DNA from: HGM10766 sp900757295
GTDB taxonomy: Bacteria > Bacillota_I > Bacilli_A > RF39 > UBA660
Length of the DNA stretch: 64,000 nucleotides
Direction: 5' to 3'
NCBI GenBank assembly: GCA_025992315.1
Contig: DAJPHG010000001.1
Span: 868,001 to 932,000 of the forward strand
Position numbers and translations under genes: made by a program. The first letter of the stretch is position 1. The number at the start of each line of letters is the position of its first letter. Positions 1 to 7,979 of this stretch are shown here, in pieces. The notes under the pieces are model-generated. The model ran no database searches. It worked only from the letters and a program-made list of their open reading frames with translations, and had not been told where the DNA came from.

Positions 1-1
1 T

Positions 2-538
2 GATCTAAGAGCACCAACACCAACGGGAGCAGCTGAAATGGCTGTACCTAATTTAGTGGATTTAAAAACATTGATTAATCAATATGAAATTAGACTTAAT
101 GAAGCGATAAACAATAAAATTAAAAATTATTCAAAACAATTAGAAAAAATAAAAGATTCATTTATTTTAAAAAATCCTTTAAGTATGTATGAAGTAAAAG
201 AACAAAAATTAGACAACTTAATAAATATTTTAAATAGTTATATAAAGAATCTTTTAGAATATAAAAAACAGCAATATAACAATATTACATCAAAATATAT
301 ATTAAAAAATCCATTAACTATGTACGAAAAGAAAGAACACCAATTTCAACTATTATTAAATAAAATAACTATTTTAAATCCTTTAAAAATTTTAGAAAAA
401 GGTTATTCTGTAGTTGAATGTGAAAATAATATTATAAATAGTACAGAAAATGTTAAAATTGACGATGTTTTAAATATTAAATTATCTAAAGGTAATTTAA
501 AAGCTAAAGTAACAGAAATAGGAAAGGATGATGAATAA
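2..538 (+). CDS. xseA: Exodeoxyribonuclease VII large subunit, C-terminal part (5' cut by window edge)
   Basis: XseA is the catalytic large subunit of exonuclease VII, which degrades single-stranded DNA. The frame is open from the first bases of the window and begins with the conserved DLRAPTPTGAAE motif, so the gene starts outside the window. The rest is the lysine-rich helical region, with a repeated segment (LKNPLSMYE near base 170, LKNPLTMYE near base 305) and the usual small C-terminal domain (ILEKGYSVV). The stop overlaps the xseB start by one base (TAATG), so the two subunits are translationally coupled. Confidence 0.93.
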   Translation, partial: DLRAPTPTGAAEMAVPNLVDLKTLINQYEIRLNEAINNKIKNYSKQLEKIKDSFILKNPLSMYEVKEQKLDNLINILNSYIKNLLEYKKQQYNNITSKYILKNPLTMYEKKEHQFQLLLNKITILNPLKILEKGYSVVECENNIINSTENVKIDDVLNIKLSKGNLKAKVTEIGKDDE

Positions 539-762
539 TGGAAAATGAAAAAACATTTGAACAATCATTAAATGAATTAGAAATTATTGTTAAAGAACTA
601 GAACAAGGAAATGTTGATTTAGAAAAATCAATTGAAAAATATACAACTGCTATGAATTTAGCAAAAGATTGCGGTAATAAATTAAATGATGCCACAGCAA
701 AAGTAAATAAAATTCTTAGTGAAAACGGAACTTTAGAAGATTTTGAAATAAAAGAAGATTAA
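538..762 (+). CDS. xseB: Exodeoxyribonuclease VII small subunit
   Basis: This 74-residue protein is of normal length for XseB, the small helical subunit that binds along XseA. It shows the family core TFEQSLNELEIIVKELEQGN followed by LEKSIEKY. The start codon overlaps the xseA stop, which fixes the start and indicates one transcript. A perfect hairpin with a T-run overlaps the stop codon, so the pair probably ends here. Confidence 0.93.
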   Translation: MENEKTFEQSLNELEIIVKELEQGNVDLEKSIEKYTTAMNLAKDCGNKLNDATAKVNKILSENGTLEDFEIKED

Positions 763-787
763 TGTATAAAATTTTATACATTTTTTT
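761..787 (+). terminator. Rho-independent terminator after xseB
   Basis: A perfect inverted repeat (AATGTATAAAA / TTTTATACATT, positions 761-782) is followed by a run of T. It begins within the xseB stop codon. A 20-codon ORF starting with the ATG at 762 lies inside this stem and is not counted as a gene. Confidence 0.75.
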
Positions 788-850
788 ATTGCCATTAATT
801 GGTCTAATTGCTTTTGTGCTTTAGTTAATACTAATAGTGGAAGTGATTAT

Positions 851-1828
851 ATGAAAAAGAGAAAAATAATATTTTTGCTATTATCTATTATCATATTCCC
901 ATTAAATGTTTTTGCTTATTCTAATTATGTTATTCCTGGTGGAGAAAATGTTGGAATTGAGATAAATAGCAAAGGGATAATGGTTATAGGGTTTTATAAA
1001 ATTAATGGAAAATTAAATAAAGGAAATCCTGAAATAAAAGTAGGTGACCAGATATTAAAAGTAAAAGATAAAGATGTATCTACTACAGATGAATTAATTA
1101 ATGCGATTGATAAATATAGAAAAGATAATAATGTAGAAATCACAATATTACGAAATAATAATAAAAAAGTAGTTAATTTAGAGCTGATTTTAGTTGACAA
1201 TATTTATAAAACGGGTCTTTATGTAAAAGATAATATTACAGGAATTGGAACATTAACATATATAGATCCGGAAACTCTTATATATGGAGCTTTGGGTCAT
1301 CAAGTAGCTGAAAGTAACTCTAATAAAACTGTAGAGGTGAAAAGTGGAATAATTTTTAGAAGTTATGTCACAAGTATAGATAAGAGTGCAAGGGGAAATC
1401 CAGGAGGCAAAAATGCTAAGCTTGATTATAATACTAAATATGGCAGCATTTTAAGCAATACAGAATATGGCATTTTTGGAAAATATACAGAAACTTTGCC
1501 GAGTAAAGAAACGGTTCAAGTTGCAACAGCAGATGAAATAGAATTAGGAGAAGCTTATATATATACTGTCTTAAATGATGAAGATGTAGAAAAATTTAAA
1601 ATAAATATTACTAAGATTGATAAAAGCAATGATATAAAAAATATATATTTTGAAGTTACTGATGAAACATTGCTAGATAAAACTGGTGGTGTTGTCCAGG
1701 GAATGAGCGGATCTCCAATTATTCAGAATAATAAAATAATCGGTGGTGTCACTCATGTAATAGTTTCAAATCCTACTACAGGAATGGGCATTTTTATAAC
1801 CACTATGCTAAAAGAAGGGGAAAAGTAA
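851..1828 (+). CDS. spoIVB: SpoIVB-type S55 serine peptidase with PDZ domain
   Basis: In sporulating Bacillota, SpoIVB is the forespore-secreted serine protease that triggers sigma-K processing. Here residues 1-22 form a signal peptide or N-terminal anchor, about 25-115 form a PDZ domain (VGDQILKVKDKDV), and the rest is the S55 peptidase domain. The proposed catalytic His is in ALGHQ (H150). The nucleophile lies in GMSGSP (about 286-288), followed by the family-typical IIGGVTHVIVSNPTTGMG. The length, 325 aa, is shorter than the Bacillus protein. Position after xseAB resembles Bacillus gene order, but recN and spo0A are not beside it. The assignment is strong; whether this organism sporulates is unknown. 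Confidence 0.85.
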   Translation: MKKRKIIFLLLSIIIFPLNVFAYSNYVIPGGENVGIEINSKGIMVIGFYKINGKLNKGNPEIKVGDQILKVKDKDVSTTDELINAIDKYRKDNNVEITILRNNNKKVVNLELILVDNIYKTGLYVKDNITGIGTLTYIDPETLIYGALGHQVAESNSNKTVEVKSGIIFRSYVTSIDKSARGNPGGKNAKLDYNTKYGSILSNTEYGIFGKYTETLPSKETVQVATADEIELGEAYIYTVLNDEDVEKFKINITKIDKSNDIKNIYFEVTDETLLDKTGGVVQGMSGSPIIQNNKIIGGVTHVIVSNPTTGMGIFITTMLKEGEK

Positions 1829-1830
1829 TA

Positions 1831-1862
1831 AAAAATCTCTATAAAAATTATAGAGATTTTAA
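1831..1862 (+). terminator. Terminator after spoIVB
   Basis: The stem AAAATCTCTATAA pairs with TTATAGAGATTTT about three bases after the stop codon. A-rich and T-rich flanks mean it could act on both strands. Confidence 0.7.
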
Positions 1863-1870
1863 TTATAAAA

Positions 1871-1901
1871 GAAAAAAACTTAGAAAATAAATTCTAAGTT
1901 T
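1871..1901 (-). terminator. Terminator of tRNA-Leu (minus strand)
   Basis: On the minus strand AAACTTAGAA and TTCTAAGTTT form a 10-bp stem followed by a run of T. It lies directly downstream of the tRNA-Leu gene, which reads in this direction. Confidence 0.7.
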
Positions 1902-1911
1902 AATATCAATA

Positions 1912-2000
1912 TGGTGCCCAAGGCCGGACTTGAACCGGCACGGGCTTTAACACCCGCAGGATTTTAAGTCCTGTGCGTCTACCAATTCCGCCACTTGGGC
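1912..2000 (-). tRNA. tRNA-Leu (anticodon TAA)
   Basis: On the minus strand the gene reads from GCCCAAGTGGCGGAATTGGT to a CCA end. The anticodon arm CAGGA-CTTAAAA-TCCTG gives TAA. A long variable arm, as expected for Leu, precedes GGTTCAAGTCC of the T arm. The length is 89 nt including encoded CCA. It is one of few minus-strand genes in the window. Confidence 0.95.
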
Positions 2001-2143
2001 AAAATAGGCACCATGTCTTTTTAAGACTATTAAAGTATAACCTAAATTTAGTATATTTTCAAGTATTATTTAGAAATTTTTATAAAAAATTGCAAAAAAA
2101 TAACTTTATGTAAATGTTTTATAAAATTAACTATATATATTTG

Positions 2144-2173
2144 TTGACAACCAATTTTTAATTATGCTATAAT
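2144..2173 (+). promoter_or_regulatory. Sigma-A promoter of the tRNA cluster
   Basis: TTGACA at 2144-2149 and TATAAT at 2168-2173 are separated by 18 bases. The tRNA-Ser gene begins about 30 bases further on. Both hexamers match consensus. Confidence 0.85.
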
Positions 2174-2203
2174 CTTATTGTTGTCAGACGAATTAATCAA
2201 TGT

Positions 2204-2296
2204 GGAGGAATACCCAAGTCTGGCTGAAGGGACCGGTCTTGAAAACCGGAAGGTCGGGTAACCGGCGCAGGGGTTCGAATCCCTTTTCCTCCGCCA
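2204..2296 (+). tRNA. tRNA-Ser (anticodon TGA)
   Basis: The acceptor stem GGAGGAA pairs with TTCCTCC, followed by G-CCA. The anticodon arm CCGGT-CTTGAAA-ACCGG gives TGA. A long variable arm follows, as in all Ser tRNAs. This is the first gene of a four-tRNA cluster with encoded CCA ends. Confidence 0.95.
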
Positions 2297-2306
2297 TTTA
2301 ATTTAT

Positions 2307-2383
<77 letters not shown>

Positions 2384-2386
2384 TTT

Positions 2387-2462
2387 GGTTCCGTAGTGTA
2401 GCGGTTATCACGTCTGCCTGTCACGCAGAAGATCGCGGGTTCAATTCCCGTCGGAACCGCCA
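2387..2462 (+). tRNA. tRNA-Asp (anticodon GTC)
   Basis: A 76-nt cloverleaf with acceptor GGTTCCG/CGGAACC and anticodon loop CTGTCAC, giving GTC. It begins three bases after tRNA-fMet and has encoded CCA. Confidence 0.95.
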
Positions 2463-2465
2463 TTT

Positions 2466-2541
<76 letters not shown>

Positions 2542-2583
2542 GAATGTTAGGAAACTCAAGCCTTTAGAGTTTGAAGAATATAT

Positions 2584-2609
2584 ACTAGTTAGCAATAACT
2601 AGTTTTTTT
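2584..2609 (+). terminator. Terminator of the tRNA cluster
   Basis: ACTAGTTA and TAACTAGT form an 8-bp stem with a GCAA loop, followed by seven T. A weaker hairpin (AAACTC/GAGTTT) lies just upstream, near 2552-2572. Confidence 0.8.
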
Positions 2610-2655
2610 ATGTATTAAATATAAATATTTTATTAATATATTGAATAAATATTAA

Positions 2656-3240
2656 AAATTTGTTATTGGATATGCTCTTAGTTTAAATGAAGCATTAGCT
2701 TTAAAAGTTTTAGCTATAGGAGTAATACCTATTATAATTACAGAACTTGTTATTGCCTTATTAATGGGGATTAGAATTAGAAAAATGCATCCTATAACGG
2801 CAAGAATATGTTATTGTCTATTTTGTATAACAACAGGAATAACATTTTCAACTATTTTTATGACTTATTCATTAAATTCTTTGATGTCAATATTTTTAAT
2901 TAGTGGGATTATATTTGGATGTCTTGCTTTATATGGATACAAAACTAATAAAGATTTAGGCAGATTTGGTACTATTTTATTAGTAACATTATTAATTATA
3001 ATAATATCTTCAATTTTAAACTTTTTGATATTTAAAAGTAGTGGAGTTGAATTAGGCTTAAGTGCTTTAGGGGTATTAATATTCTGCGGATATATTGCTT
3101 ATGATATGCAAAAAGTTAAAATGTTAATTCCTGCTATTGGTGAAGATAAAGCTGCTATATATGGTGCATTTGAATTGTATTTAGACTTTATTAATTTATT
3201 TATAAGATTATTAGAATTATTTGGAAAAAGAGACGATTAA
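2656..3240 (+). pseudogene. Bax inhibitor-1 family membrane protein, 5' truncated
   Basis: The reading frame opens after a stop at 2653-2655. It encodes the second and later membrane helices of a BI-1/YccA-like protein, with RIRKMHPITARICY, FGCLALYGYKT, DLGRFG and the C-terminal AIYGAFELYLDFINLFI motif. The first membrane helix of the family (roughly 50 residues) is absent, because the tRNA cluster occupies that space. The first ATG (2764) falls inside the conserved core and has no ribosome binding site. A rearrangement at the tRNA cluster probably removed the 5' end. Translation from a rare start inside 2656-2763 cannot be excluded. Confidence 0.7.
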
Positions 3241-3251
3241 TTCTTTTTTAT

Positions 3252-3281
3252 TTGACAAATGAATAAATTATAATATATAAT
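3252..3281 (+). promoter_or_regulatory. Promoter of the asnB T-box transcript
   Basis: TTGACA (3252-3257) and TATAAT (3276-3281) are 18 bases apart, immediately upstream of the T-box leader. Confidence 0.75.
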
Positions 3282-3287
3282 TTGTTC

Positions 3288-3568
3288 ATAAAGACATTGA
3301 AAAAGAAGAGTAGTAATATGATTTTTATAAAGTGAGTCTAGGATAGTGCAAACTAGATTAAAATAATATTATGAAAAACGCTTTGGAGTTGCTTATCAAA
3401 AAAGAGTTAATCTTTAGTAGACTAAGTCGGTGGCTTACCGTTAACATAGCTTTGATTTGATTGGATCAAAAAAGAGATCATAAACTTTATGATAAATTGG
3501 GTGGCACCGCGGAAAGACTAGTTTCGTCCCATAGTATTTGGGAAATACGATACTAGTCTTTTTTATAT
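3288..3568 (+). promoter_or_regulatory. T-box riboswitch, probably sensing tRNA-Asn, upstream of asnB
   Basis: The leader has the stem I elements: AGTA on the 5' side, and GAA then A then AAC on the 3' side of the specifier loop, with AAC (an Asn codon) at 3377-3379. The T-box sequence TGGCACCGCGG is at 3502-3512. Its TGGC bulge would pair with an uncharged GCCA end, fitting a G discriminator. The terminator stem AAGACTAGT/ACTAGTCTT with T-run follows at about 3514-3566. Uncharged tRNA-Asn would favour read-through into asnB. The specifier assignment is by motif alignment and agrees with the downstream gene. Confidence 0.88.
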
Positions 3569-3593
3569 TTTATTAAAGAAAGAAGGAATTTAA

Positions 3594-5174
3594 ATGTGTA
3601 GCTTTTTAGTAAGTACTACAAGTAGTGTTGATGAACAACAATTTAAAAAATCTTTAGAGAAAATCCGATACCGTGGACCAGACATGAGTAGAATAATTAA
3701 AGACAAAGGAGTTTTTGGCTTTAACCGTTTATCTATAATGGGTCTTGATGAAACAGGGATGCAGCCTTTTACTGATAATGGAAGCATTGCGGTTTGCAAT
3801 GGAGAACTTTATGCTTTTAGAAAATTAAAAAGAGAATTATGTGATGATGGAGTATCTTTTATAAGCGAAAGTGATTGTGAAATAATATTACCTTTGTTTA
3901 AAAAATATGGAGTGGAAATGTTTAAAAAGTTAGATGGGGAATTTGCTATGGTAATATATGATGCTAAATCTGATTCATTTATAGCTGCAAGAGATCCATT
4001 TGGAATAAGAGGAATGTTTTATGGTTACTCTAAAATTGATAAAAAAATAATGTTTGCTAGTGAAGCAAAAGCTTTAATTGATTTGTGTGATGATATCAAA
4101 CCATTTCCTATAGGGTCATATTATTTAGAAGGAAAGTTTGTGAAATATTTTGATGTAAGTAAAAGCAGCAATTATCATGATGATGATTTAGAAACTATTT
4201 ATAAAAATATTAAACAAAAATTAATAGATGGCGTCAAAAAAAGATTAGATAGTGATGCACCAGTTGGCTTTTTATTAAGTGGTGGTTTAGATTCATCTTT
4301 AGTATGTTCTATAGCAGCTTTAGAATCTAAAAAGCCAATTAAAACATTTGCTATTGGGATGAGTACAGATGCAATTGATTTAAAATATGCTAAAATTGTA
4401 GCTGACTATATTCATAGTGACCATACAGAAGTTATTATTACTAAAGATGATGTTATTAATGCTTTAGAAGAAGTTATTTACCATCTTGAAACTTGGGATA
4501 TAACAACAATTAGAGCATCATTAGGTATGTATTTATTATGCAAATGGATTCATGAAAATACGGATATAAAAGTACTATTGACTGGAGAAATAAGTGATGA
4601 ATTATTTGGTTACAAATATACTGATTTTGCCCCAAATGCTGTAGAATTTCAGAAAGAAAGTGAAAAAAGAGTTAGAGAGCTTTATATGTATGATGTTTTA
4701 AGAGCAGATAGATGCATATCTGGCTGTTCTTTAGAAGCAAGAGTTCCATTTGGTGATTTAGATTTTGTGGATTATGTTATGGGAATTGATCCTAAAAAGA
4801 AAATGAATGTATATAATAAAGGAAAATATTTGTTAAGAATGGCTTTTAAAGGTGATTATCTGCCAGACGAAATTTTAATGAGAGAAAAAGCGGCTTTTTC
4901 TGATGCTGTAGGACATTCTATGGTTGATTATATTAAAGAGTATGCTGAAGAAAAGTATAGTACTGAAGAATATGAAGAAAAAATTAAAAAATATAAAAAA
5001 CATACTCCATTTACTAAAGAATCTTTACTTTATCGCGAAATATTTGAAAAATATTATCCAGAATGTAGTGATTTTATAGTTGATTATTGGATGCCTAATA
5101 AGGCATGGGACGGATGTAACGTTAATGATCCTTCAGCAAGAGTTCTATCTAATTATGGTGATAGTGGAAAATAG
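3594..5174 (+). CDS. asnB: Asparagine synthetase (glutamine-hydrolysing)
   Basis: AsnB makes asparagine from aspartate, glutamine and ATP. The start is fixed by MCSF: the cysteine after the initiator Met is the glutaminase nucleophile. The N-terminal Ntn domain shows RYRGPDMSRI, NGELYAF and RDPFGIRGMFY. The synthetase domain has the PP-loop LLSGGLDSSLV and TGEISDELFGYKYT. Length, 526 aa, is slightly below the E. coli type. An AAGAAGGAAT ribosome binding site precedes it, and it sits directly behind the Asn T-box. Confidence 0.96.
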   Translation: MCSFLVSTTSSVDEQQFKKSLEKIRYRGPDMSRIIKDKGVFGFNRLSIMGLDETGMQPFTDNGSIAVCNGELYAFRKLKRELCDDGVSFISESDCEIILPLFKKYGVEMFKKLDGEFAMVIYDAKSDSFIAARDPFGIRGMFYGYSKIDKKIMFASEAKALIDLCDDIKPFPIGSYYLEGKFVKYFDVSKSSNYHDDDLETIYKNIKQKLIDGVKKRLDSDAPVGFLLSGGLDSSLVCSIAALESKKPIKTFAIGMSTDAIDLKYAKIVADYIHSDHTEVIITKDDVINALEEVIYHLETWDITTIRASLGMYLLCKWIHENTDIKVLLTGEISDELFGYKYTDFAPNAVEFQKESEKRVRELYMYDVLRADRCISGCSLEARVPFGDLDFVDYVMGIDPKKKMNVYNKGKYLLRMAFKGDYLPDEILMREKAAFSDAVGHSMVDYIKEYAEEKYSTEEYEEKIKKYKKHTPFTKESLLYREIFEKYYPECSDFIVDYWMPNKAWDGCNVNDPSARVLSNYGDSGK

Positions 5175-5222
5175 CCTTTTATAAATTAAACAAATATAGT
5201 AAAATTAGATTGGTGAATGATT

Positions 5223-5486
5223 ATGAAATTACTAATTATTAATGCTATATGGAGTCCTATATTTAAAATTACTAATAAAAATATAAAAGAAATTTCTAAA
5301 ATATTTCCTGATCTTAAAATTATAGAATATGATTATGAATATGATAGTGAAAATATAAAATATTATAATATTGGCGAAATGCTGCCAGTTTTAATTCTTT
5401 TAGATGAACAAGGCTTTGAAAAAGGCAGATTAGTCGGCGAAAAAAGTGCAGATGAAATTAAAGAATTTATTATTAAGAAAAGCTAG
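5223..5486 (+). CDS. Thioredoxin-fold protein lacking the CXXC motif
   Basis: The protein (87 aa) has a thioredoxin-like layout: strand LLIINAIWS, a helix, strand IIEYDYEYD, and then MLPVLILLDEQGFEKGRLVGEKS, including the cis-Pro-type MLPV turn. The position that normally reads WCxxC is WSPIF, and the protein contains no cysteine, so it cannot be a dithiol oxidoreductase. I chose ATG 5223 rather than ATG 5217 because GGTGA at 5212-5216 gives proper spacing only for 5223. Its function is unknown; a binding or scaffold role is possible. Confidence 0.65.
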   Translation: MKLLIINAIWSPIFKITNKNIKEISKIFPDLKIIEYDYEYDSENIKYYNIGEMLPVLILLDEQGFEKGRLVGEKSADEIKEFIIKKS

Positions 5487-5504
5487 ATAATCTAGTTTTT
5501 TTTA
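5480..5504 (+). terminator. Terminator after the thioredoxin-fold gene
   Basis: A short stem CTAGA-TAA-TCTAG with A-rich and T-rich flanks, followed by eight T, overlaps the stop codon of the upstream gene. Confidence 0.7.
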
Positions 5505-5571
5505 TTGTATTTTATTGACTTTTCTCTCTAATTTTAATAATATTAATTTAGAGTAGAAGAGGATGTTTAAA

Positions 5572-6357
5572 ATGAAAAAGTATCAAATATCACAGTTTAT
5601 ATGTTTCTTTATAATTTTTTGCTTAGGTGCAGCTTTAATGATATATCCTTCATTAGGATTCAAAAATATTAATCAATTATTTTTCTTAATTATGCTTATT
5701 TACGGATTTTTAAGCTATGTTTTATATATGTTAATTAGAAGAAAAGATGATTATGAATATCTTTATATATCTTTAGCTTCAGTAATAATAGCAATGATAG
5801 AAGTATTTTTACCAAAAGAAAATGTTAATTTGGTGTTATCTTTATCACTAGTAGGATGGATGTCACTAGTTGCAATTATAAAATTAATAAAAGTAGATTA
5901 TTATCATGATCGAAATGACATATTATGGTTTGTTAGATCTATTACGTTTGTTTTATTTTTAATAATAGGTACGTTAACAGCTGTTAATCTTTACTACAAC
6001 ATTGAAATTCAATCTTTAATGTTAGGATTCTTTTTGATTAGCGTTTCGATTTTAGAAGTATTTGATCCAGTAGCAGATTTCTTAGTAAATCATAAGATAA
6101 AAAAGATAACTAAAAATATCAAACCGATAACTATTAAAGAAAAAGTAGAAGTTAAACCAATTAAAGAAAGTAAAATAGTAAAAAGTGAAGTGAAAACTAA
6201 ACCAAAAACTGTTAGTTCTAAAAATAAGAATCATTCAAGTTCTGTTAAAAAAGCTACAACTAAATCAAAAACAACTAATGCAGGAAAGAAAAAGACAAGT
6301 AGTAAAAAAACTACTACTAAACCAAAAAGTGTTACTAAAGTATCATCTAAAAAGTGA
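5572..6357 (+). CDS. Six-helix membrane protein with lysine/threonine-rich basic tail
   Basis: Residues 1-185 hold about six hydrophobic segments separated by short charged loops. The pattern resembles HdeD/DUF308 proteins, but I cannot assign it firmly. The last 75 residues are a cytoplasmic-type basic tail of K, T, S and P with repeats such as KTTTKPKS, similar in composition to histone-H1-like tails. Start ATG 5572 is preferred over ATG 5563: the purine-rich AGAAGAGG ends at 5562, leaving nine bases before 5572 and none before 5563. Unknown function. Confidence 0.6.
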   Translation: MKKYQISQFICFFIIFCLGAALMIYPSLGFKNINQLFFLIMLIYGFLSYVLYMLIRRKDDYEYLYISLASVIIAMIEVFLPKENVNLVLSLSLVGWMSLVAIIKLIKVDYYHDRNDILWFVRSITFVLFLIIGTLTAVNLYYNIEIQSLMLGFFLISVSILEVFDPVADFLVNHKIKKITKNIKPITIKEKVEVKPIKESKIVKSEVKTKPKTVSSKNKNHSSSVKKATTKSKTTNAGKKKTSSKKTTTKPKSVTKVSSKK

Positions 6358-6369
6358 TGATATTTTTTC
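6341..6369 (+). terminator. Terminator after the basic-tail membrane protein
   Basis: TATCATC pairs with GATGATA, followed by six T. The stem includes the last codons and the TGA stop of the upstream gene. Confidence 0.65.
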
Positions 6370-6454
6370 TTTGTAAAGTTTTGTAAAAAATATTGTAATA
6401 AATTGAATAAGTGCCAGTGAATATAGTAAGATATGAATGTAAGGGTGTGATATA

Positions 6455-6649
6455 ATGCTTTATCCATCAATTGATAAATTATTAAAAATTGTGGATTCTA
6501 AGTATAAGCTAGTTCACGTTTCTTCTTATCGCAGTAAACAAATGCTTGAAAATAGACATTTTCAAATGAAAGAAGAAGAATATAAAAATAAAAAGGAACT
6601 TGGAAGAGCTTTAGAAGAAATAGAAAAGGGATTAATTAAAATTTCATAA
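6455..6649 (+). CDS. rpoZ: DNA-directed RNA polymerase omega subunit
   Basis: This 64-residue protein begins MLYPSIDKLLKIVDSKYKLV, the conserved omega N-terminus, then contains the KELGRALEEIEKG helix. Omega helps assemble RNA polymerase around the beta' subunit. The length is typical. An AGGGTGTGAT ribosome binding site precedes the ATG. Here rpoZ is not beside gmk or coaBC, its usual neighbours. Confidence 0.9.
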   Translation: MLYPSIDKLLKIVDSKYKLVHVSSYRSKQMLENRHFQMKEEEYKNKKELGRALEEIEKGLIKIS

Positions 6650-6713
6650 TTTAGTTAATTCTTTTTTTATTAAATTGTGTTAAAATAAATATTAGTTAAA
6701 TGGAGGGATTATA

Positions 6714-7865
6714 ATGGAAGATGATCAAATAAAATTGGCTGCAACATTACCAAGCGTTCAGTTAGCAAGACTACTTCTATCTTTAAAACAAGCTGGTTGT
6801 AGTGAAGATAAAATAATTGATCTATTTGAGCAAAGAATAATTAATTTAAAAAATCCAAATTTATCTTTAACTTTTCTTAATGAAATAAAAGAAGCGAATT
6901 TTAAAGCTCATGAAGAAGTTATTTTAAATGGTAATGATGCTGCTGTAGCTGAAAAATTTGCTGAGAGATTTCCTCAAGCAGATTTAAAAACTATAGAAGA
7001 TATTGTTATTTTAGCCAATAATTCAGGATTATCTTTGGATTTTGCTATAAATGTAAAAAATGCTGACATAAGTAAACATGAAGATATTGTTATTAAGGGG
7101 AATATTGGTGAATATATTTATAAGTTCGCCAAAAATGTTTTAAACGCAAATATAAAAAAATTGGAAGAGGCTATTATCTTGACAAAAGATCCAGAGTTTA
7201 TTTATCGATTTGCTAAAGATATTCCTAATGTAGATATAGCAAAGTTAGAGGATAGTATTATTAAAATTAAAGATCCAAGTTATATTTATTTGTTTGCAAA
7301 AGATGTTTATAAAGCTGACACTTCTAGATTAGGAAAACTTATTATTGAATTAGGTTCACCAATTTATAATTTCTTATTTGCTAAAAATATTCAGGGAGCA
7401 AATGTCCAAAAACATGAAGAAATAGTTTTAAAAAATCCTGATTTAATAGATAATATATATAATTTTGCTAAATATGTAAAAAATGCTGATATAAAAAAGT
7501 TAGAACAAGTTATAATTGATAGTAATAATTTAAAGTATAATTTAAAATTTGCTAAGGAAATACCTGGTGCTGATATTAATGCTCATGCTGAAGTTATACT
7601 TAGAAGTGGAGATCCAGAGTATAATTATCTTTTTGCTACTCAAATTCCCAATTCTAATATAATGGATCATAGAAAAGTAATAGTTAATAGTAAAAATGAA
7701 AGTATATTAAATAATTTTGAAGTAAATATTATGTTAAAAGATTGTATTGGATCCGAAAAAATATCGAAATTCAAACAAAAACGTATGTTAAAAGCAAAAT
7801 TTAAAGAGTTAGATACTTTAATTAAAGAAGAAGAAAATAAACTAGTGTATAAAAAACATGAATAA
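6714..7865 (+). CDS. Protein of about ten 27-30-residue helical repeats
   Basis: I recognise no named family. Between residues about 45 and 330 the sequence repeats roughly ten times with the pattern 'FAK-x-IPxADIxKLExxII-x(3,5)-D-P-x-Y-x-Y'. Clear examples are YIYKFAKNV, FIYRFAKDIPNVDIAKLE, YIYLFAKDV and NYLFATQIPNSNI. Each unit looks like two short helices, so the whole is probably an alpha-solenoid binding scaffold. The ends are a short leucine-rich N-terminal helix region and a C-terminal basic coiled coil. No signal peptide or membrane segment is visible, so it is probably cytoplasmic. A GGAGGGATTATA ribosome binding site fixes the start. Confidence 0.6.
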   Translation: MEDDQIKLAATLPSVQLARLLLSLKQAGCSEDKIIDLFEQRIINLKNPNLSLTFLNEIKEANFKAHEEVILNGNDAAVAEKFAERFPQADLKTIEDIVILANNSGLSLDFAINVKNADISKHEDIVIKGNIGEYIYKFAKNVLNANIKKLEEAIILTKDPEFIYRFAKDIPNVDIAKLEDSIIKIKDPSYIYLFAKDVYKADTSRLGKLIIELGSPIYNFLFAKNIQGANVQKHEEIVLKNPDLIDNIYNFAKYVKNADIKKLEQVIIDSNNLKYNLKFAKEIPGADINAHAEVILRSGDPEYNYLFATQIPNSNIMDHRKVIVNSKNESILNNFEVNIMLKDCIGSEKISKFKQKRMLKAKFKELDTLIKEEENKLVYKKHE

Positions 7866-7875
7866 TAATATAATT

Positions 7876-7902
7876 AAGTATCAAATAATTGGTACTTTTT
7901 TA
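7876..7902 (+). terminator. Terminator after the repeat protein
   Basis: AAGTATCAA pairs with TTGGTACTT around an ATAA loop, followed by six T. Confidence 0.7.
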
Positions 7903-7919
7903 TATGTTTTACAATATTG

Positions 7920-7948
7920 TTGACATTTGTAAAAAAAAGTGGTAATGT
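7920..7948 (+). promoter_or_regulatory. Promoter of the Thr/Ser-rich surface protein gene
   Basis: TTGACA (7920-7925) and TAATGT (7943-7948) are spaced by 17 bases. Transcription would start near 7955, after the upstream in-frame ATG at 7917, which supports translation from 7980. Confidence 0.65.
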
Positions 7949-7979
7949 AGATGCCGAGAAATGGAGGTTGAGGTCTAAA

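Noticed and set aside
762..824. 20-codon hydrophobic ORF (MYKILYIFLLPLIGLIAFVL)
   Set aside because: Its ATG lies inside the perfect terminator stem after xseB, and it has no separate ribosome binding site.
7917..7979. Upstream ATG for the Thr/Ser-rich surface protein
   Set aside because: A consensus promoter covers these bases, and the ribosome binding site serves ATG 7980.
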